A stretch of 64,000 bases of DNA from Saccoglossus kowalevskii (taxonomy: Eukaryota; Hemichordata; Enteropneusta; Harrimaniidae), in contig NW_003134343.1 in assembly GCF_000003605.2 (NCBI RefSeq), positions 41,024 to 105,023 of the forward strand, written 5' to 3'. Position 1 is the stretch's first letter, and each line of letters starts with the position of its first letter. The translations under genes and the position numbers were made by a program. Of the stretch, positions 61,366 to 64,000 are shown piece after piece. A model generated the notes under the pieces. It was not told the origin of the DNA and did not search any database. It saw only the letters and a list, made by a program, of their open reading frames with translations.

Positions 61366-61415
61366 TGTGTGTGTGTTGGGGGGGTGTATGTATGTGTGTG
61401 TGTGTGTGTGTGTGT
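61366..61415. repeat. GT microsatellite with G run
   Basis: TGTGTGTGTTGGGGGGGTG followed by about 14 GT units. Confidence 0.9.
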
Positions 61416-61929
61416 ACAAACTGACGAAGATACACAACATAAACCTGCTTACCAGAAGACAGTATAGAAAACGTTGTTAAACACTATCAGTTGGCCCTAA
61501 AATGATGACATTATATATGGGATAAAAAATACATTTCTATGAATAACCCAAACATTTTGTGTTAGGTAATGACCATTTATTATTCCTGAGGCGGGTCGGG
61601 CAAAACAGGGGGGGGGGTCAGCACATTTCTCGAAGCCACTAAGGGGGGCCAGTGACTTTTTATCAAGGCTGAAGGGGGCCAAATATTTTTTCTTAAAGAT
61701 TGACACAATTTTCTGTACTTTACGTTTTATTGATTGAACACAAAATAAATAAACTGAATATATTTAAATATAATAAAAAAATAACAGATTTGTTAACAGA
61801 TGTAAAATATTATATATCACAAAAATAAACATGAAATGTCAGTACATGCAAATATCTTGTGTTTAAAATATGTGCAAGTATCCATTATTGCAAAACAGAT
61901 CTTATTAAAGCTGACAATCCATCTACACT

Positions 61930-62440
61930 GCCACCTAATCCACTGGCAACAGACCAACACCAGGAGCAACATCCTCATTGCTTCCAACACAAGTGGTATT
62001 GGACCCACTACGATCACAAGTGACAATGTCATCACTACATCCTTATTACACCCAAGAAAAGTAGCATTGGACCCACTACAATTGTTACCACTGTCACCTA
62101 CACCAGACCTGTTGCCACTACATGTAGGCCTACCAACATCATCTCAACCACCCACACCACAGTCATCGGCCATACTGCAATCACAGTAACAAAATCGTCA
62201 TTGCCACCAACAAAAGCGGCCCAGTCCCCACTACTGTTGCTAGTACCAATATCATCACTACCACCTACACTACATACATCAGAGTCTGATGACCCTGGGG
62301 ATGATGACAATGTGGACCAGGAAATAGGCAGCAGCAGCGAAGTAGATGAAAAGTGCTATGTTAGAGTACACTGTAGTAACCAGGTCTGGACGACAAGCAG
62401 GCTCATGGAAACATGCAACTCATCGCAAATTATAATTCAT
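61930..62440 (+). repeat. Threonine-rich degenerate repeat, possible exon relic
   Basis: Phrases such as ATTGGACCCACTACNAT recur (61997, 62069) and translate to GIGPTTI and SIGPTTI in two different frames, followed by Thr/Ser/Pro-rich text. One frame is open from about 62020 to 62488 and ends in an acidic run (SESDDPGDDDNVDQEIGSSS). It may be a minisatellite-bearing exon of an unknown gene or a transposon fragment. The frame change argues against a simple intact gene. Confidence 0.3.
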
Positions 62441-62890
62441 TTTAGAGCAACACAAAGAATTTTCAGTTTTGTTTACTATATTGTTTAATTTACTAATTAC
62501 CAACTAATAACCAACACTTAGTCCAGTATTGTCAAATCAGTCGGATTACACACAAAAAAATATGATGATGTGAGGACTGGAGTGCATATACGCGGGGACT
62601 AGTGGCTTATAACACAGAATTGCGCCCTCACACCGACACTCTATGTGGAGGAAATATGATATCCTGAGTTTTGCATAGACAGGTGGTACATTTACACCGA
62701 TCATGGCAATATCTCAAACCATGTACTATGTCATTCAAGTCTATATGCAGTTACTGGCCGCGGATGAAGTATGAGACAGTTTTGATCAAAAGTACTCACA
62801 TCATCATTTGATAATTCTTGATATTGGCCTCAACTAGCGCATACTTGGGGGTTATAACACTAAATACAAAACTCAGTCACGATGTGATAT

Positions 62891-63226
62891 ACAGTACAGC
62901 CGGAGTATTGACCGACGCGCAGTGGAGGTCGATTTCGCGGCGTGCATAATTTGAGGTATTCTCGTAATAACCTTATTATTATAGATCTTTTCCTTCCAAG
63001 GATACACCATGGGAATGCCGAAATGTATAGAACAGAATCAGAGAACTTCTTTGTGTAGAGTCCGGTCAAACCCCGATAGCAGCGATGTTTGTCACTATTA
63101 GAGGACGCTTACACGCGTAATCATTCCATATTTCCTTATATGGTAGGATGAAAACACCCCGTAAAATACCGCAAAATTACGGCATGCTGTAACTTGTGGC
63201 GTTACTGTGACAGATGTATAATAATA
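62891..63226 (+). repeat. Interspersed repeat, copy 2 of 2
   Basis: CAGTACAGCCGGAGTATTGA at 62893 and the block GAGTCCGGTCAAACCCC through GTTACTGTGACAGATG (63057-63222) match 42620-42846. About 125 unrelated bases interrupt it, including an inverted GGTTATTACGAG piece. Confidence 0.75.
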
Positions 63227-63329
63227 TGCTGTTATGTGATTCTATAAAATTAGAAGAATTCTAGTTTGTTCTAATATCATATTAATGGAGATTCACTCTG
63301 ACTGACAGGGTAGAAATACATTCCCTATT

Positions 63330-63755
63330 CTATATGAGGCTATTAGGGTAGCTACCAGAGGCGACCTGTAGTCCAATGTCGTCACGGTGCTCGCATTGGA
63401 TTTTGTAAACGAGACTTTTTGGACTTCGTGTTGATCGGTTACATAGAGTTTGAGTTTGAAGCTGCCTAACTGATTTTGAGATATCTATGTTCGTCTCCAC
63501 GTTATGTTTTGGCACATCCGGTGTCACTCGATTTACACGAATAGGGAACAAATTTTTGACTGAATTTCGAAACGTCCTGTCCGAATAATAGTTAACTAGT
63601 GGGTTATACACGCACGACAACTTGGCAAACAAAGTTGGTAACGCCGTCACTATTATTGGAATGCCAGCAGAACTACCTTGTATTGCGGAAAATAACGACA
63701 AAACAGCATATGGAGTCCAAGAAACAAAGAAACATGTTGTGATAATTACGAACAC
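63330..63755 (-). CDS. Opsin, C-terminal exon (partial gene)
   Basis: The last coding exon of an opsin starts in phase 0 at 63755 after the acceptor TTGTTTATTTTCAG and ends at the stop at 63330 (141 residues). It covers TM6 (FFVSWTPYAVLSLFSAI), TM7 with the retinal-binding lysine in FAKLSCVYNPLVNYY, the NPxxY motif six residues after that lysine as in rhodopsin, and a cytoplasmic tail of about 70 residues. Opsins are light-sensing G-protein-coupled receptors. After NPxxY the sequence reads SDRTF where vertebrate visual opsins have NKQF. The motif pattern is closest to ciliary-type, encephalopsin or xenopsin opsins, but the subclass cannot be fixed from one exon. Earlier exons lie beyond the right edge. 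Confidence 0.9.
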   Translation of the reverse strand: MFVIITTCFFVSWTPYAVLSLFSAIQGSSAGIPIIVTALPTLFAKLSCVYNPLVNYYSDRTFRNSVKNLFPIRVNRVTPDVPKHNVETNIDISKSVRQLQTQTLCNRSTRSPKSLVYKIQCEHRDDIGLQVASGSYPNSLI

Positions 63756-64000
63756 CTGAAAATAAACAAAAACAAAATCAAACAAAGTAAGTTAGTGATT
63801 ATACACACGGGGCGGTAGAAAAATGACGAATCAAACATAGTAAATTGTAAACTTTTAAATGCATGAAATACTAGATTATGTTTAGTCAAGTCAACAATGT
63901 ATCAAGTGCTAACCAAACAAACATATCAAAGTTTTAATAGTAGTTTATAAATAAATAAACGCTGCTCGGACTGATAAGTATGATATATTGAAGATAATAT
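63756..64000. other. Opsin intron, right edge
   Basis: Intron sequence. Positions 63950-63987 (AAATAAACGCTGCTCG and onward) match 50945-50983, the left flank of the hAT-like element. Confidence 0.6.

Noticed and set aside
61497-61706. Minus-strand ORF with SLAPLSGF and DPPPC
   Set aside because: It is a translation of G-rich low-complexity DNA (GGGGGGCCA runs), with no sign of a gene.
1-64000. CRISPR arrays, bacterial operons, prophage
   Set aside because: Introns, SINE/LINE remnants, metazoan domain families and AT-rich intergenic DNA show that this is an animal genome. No spaced identical repeats of CRISPR type were seen.

Overview
This is a AT-rich stretch of animal nuclear DNA: genes are split by GT-AG introns, exons are small, intergenic regions are long, and degenerate repeats are dense. 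There are two assembly gaps (32808-33102 and 51095-51476). A TNF ligand, an MS4A/CD20-like four-pass protein, a secreted leucine-rich-repeat protein and an opsin, in a compact-intron, transposon-littered background, suggest a marine invertebrate such as a hemichordate, another deuterostome or a lophotrochozoan. The species cannot be settled from the sequence.

Layout. Positions 1-22.6 kb are mostly gene-poor. They hold several degenerate tandem arrays, a 0.7-kb fold-back structure (4.28-5.00 kb), one EGF-like coding fragment (13.4-14.0 kb) and frameshifted cadherin-repeat relics (17.2-17.7 kb and 22.5-22.6 kb). From 22.8 to 29.8 kb lies a complete six-exon TNF-superfamily ligand on the minus strand. 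A short bulb-lectin-like ORF follows at 30.3 kb on the plus strand. At 36-37 kb there is a possible two-exon minus-strand gene of unknown family. From 39.0 to 44.9 kb a six-exon plus-strand gene encodes a four-TM MS4A-like protein with an unusually long, disordered cytoplasmic tail. From 47.0 to 54.2 kb a seven-exon minus-strand gene encodes a small secreted LRR protein. The last exon of an opsin enters from the right edge (63.33-63.76 kb, minus strand).

The 46-61 kb block, largely introns and flanks of the LRR gene, is a nest of interspersed elements. The clearest is a family of about 600 bp with two full copies, each flanked by its own perfect 10-bp target duplication. There is also a hAT-like element with 28-bp inverted ends around the second gap, MITEs with TA and TTAA target sites, a tRNA-like SINE and a LINE remnant.

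All four main gene models were rebuilt by hand from splice sites and reading-frame phase. Every exon junction listed is phase-consistent, but none has been checked against transcripts. The four genes have no evident common pathway. Three encode cell-surface or secreted proteins typical of immune or cell-contact roles, and the fourth is a photoreceptor.
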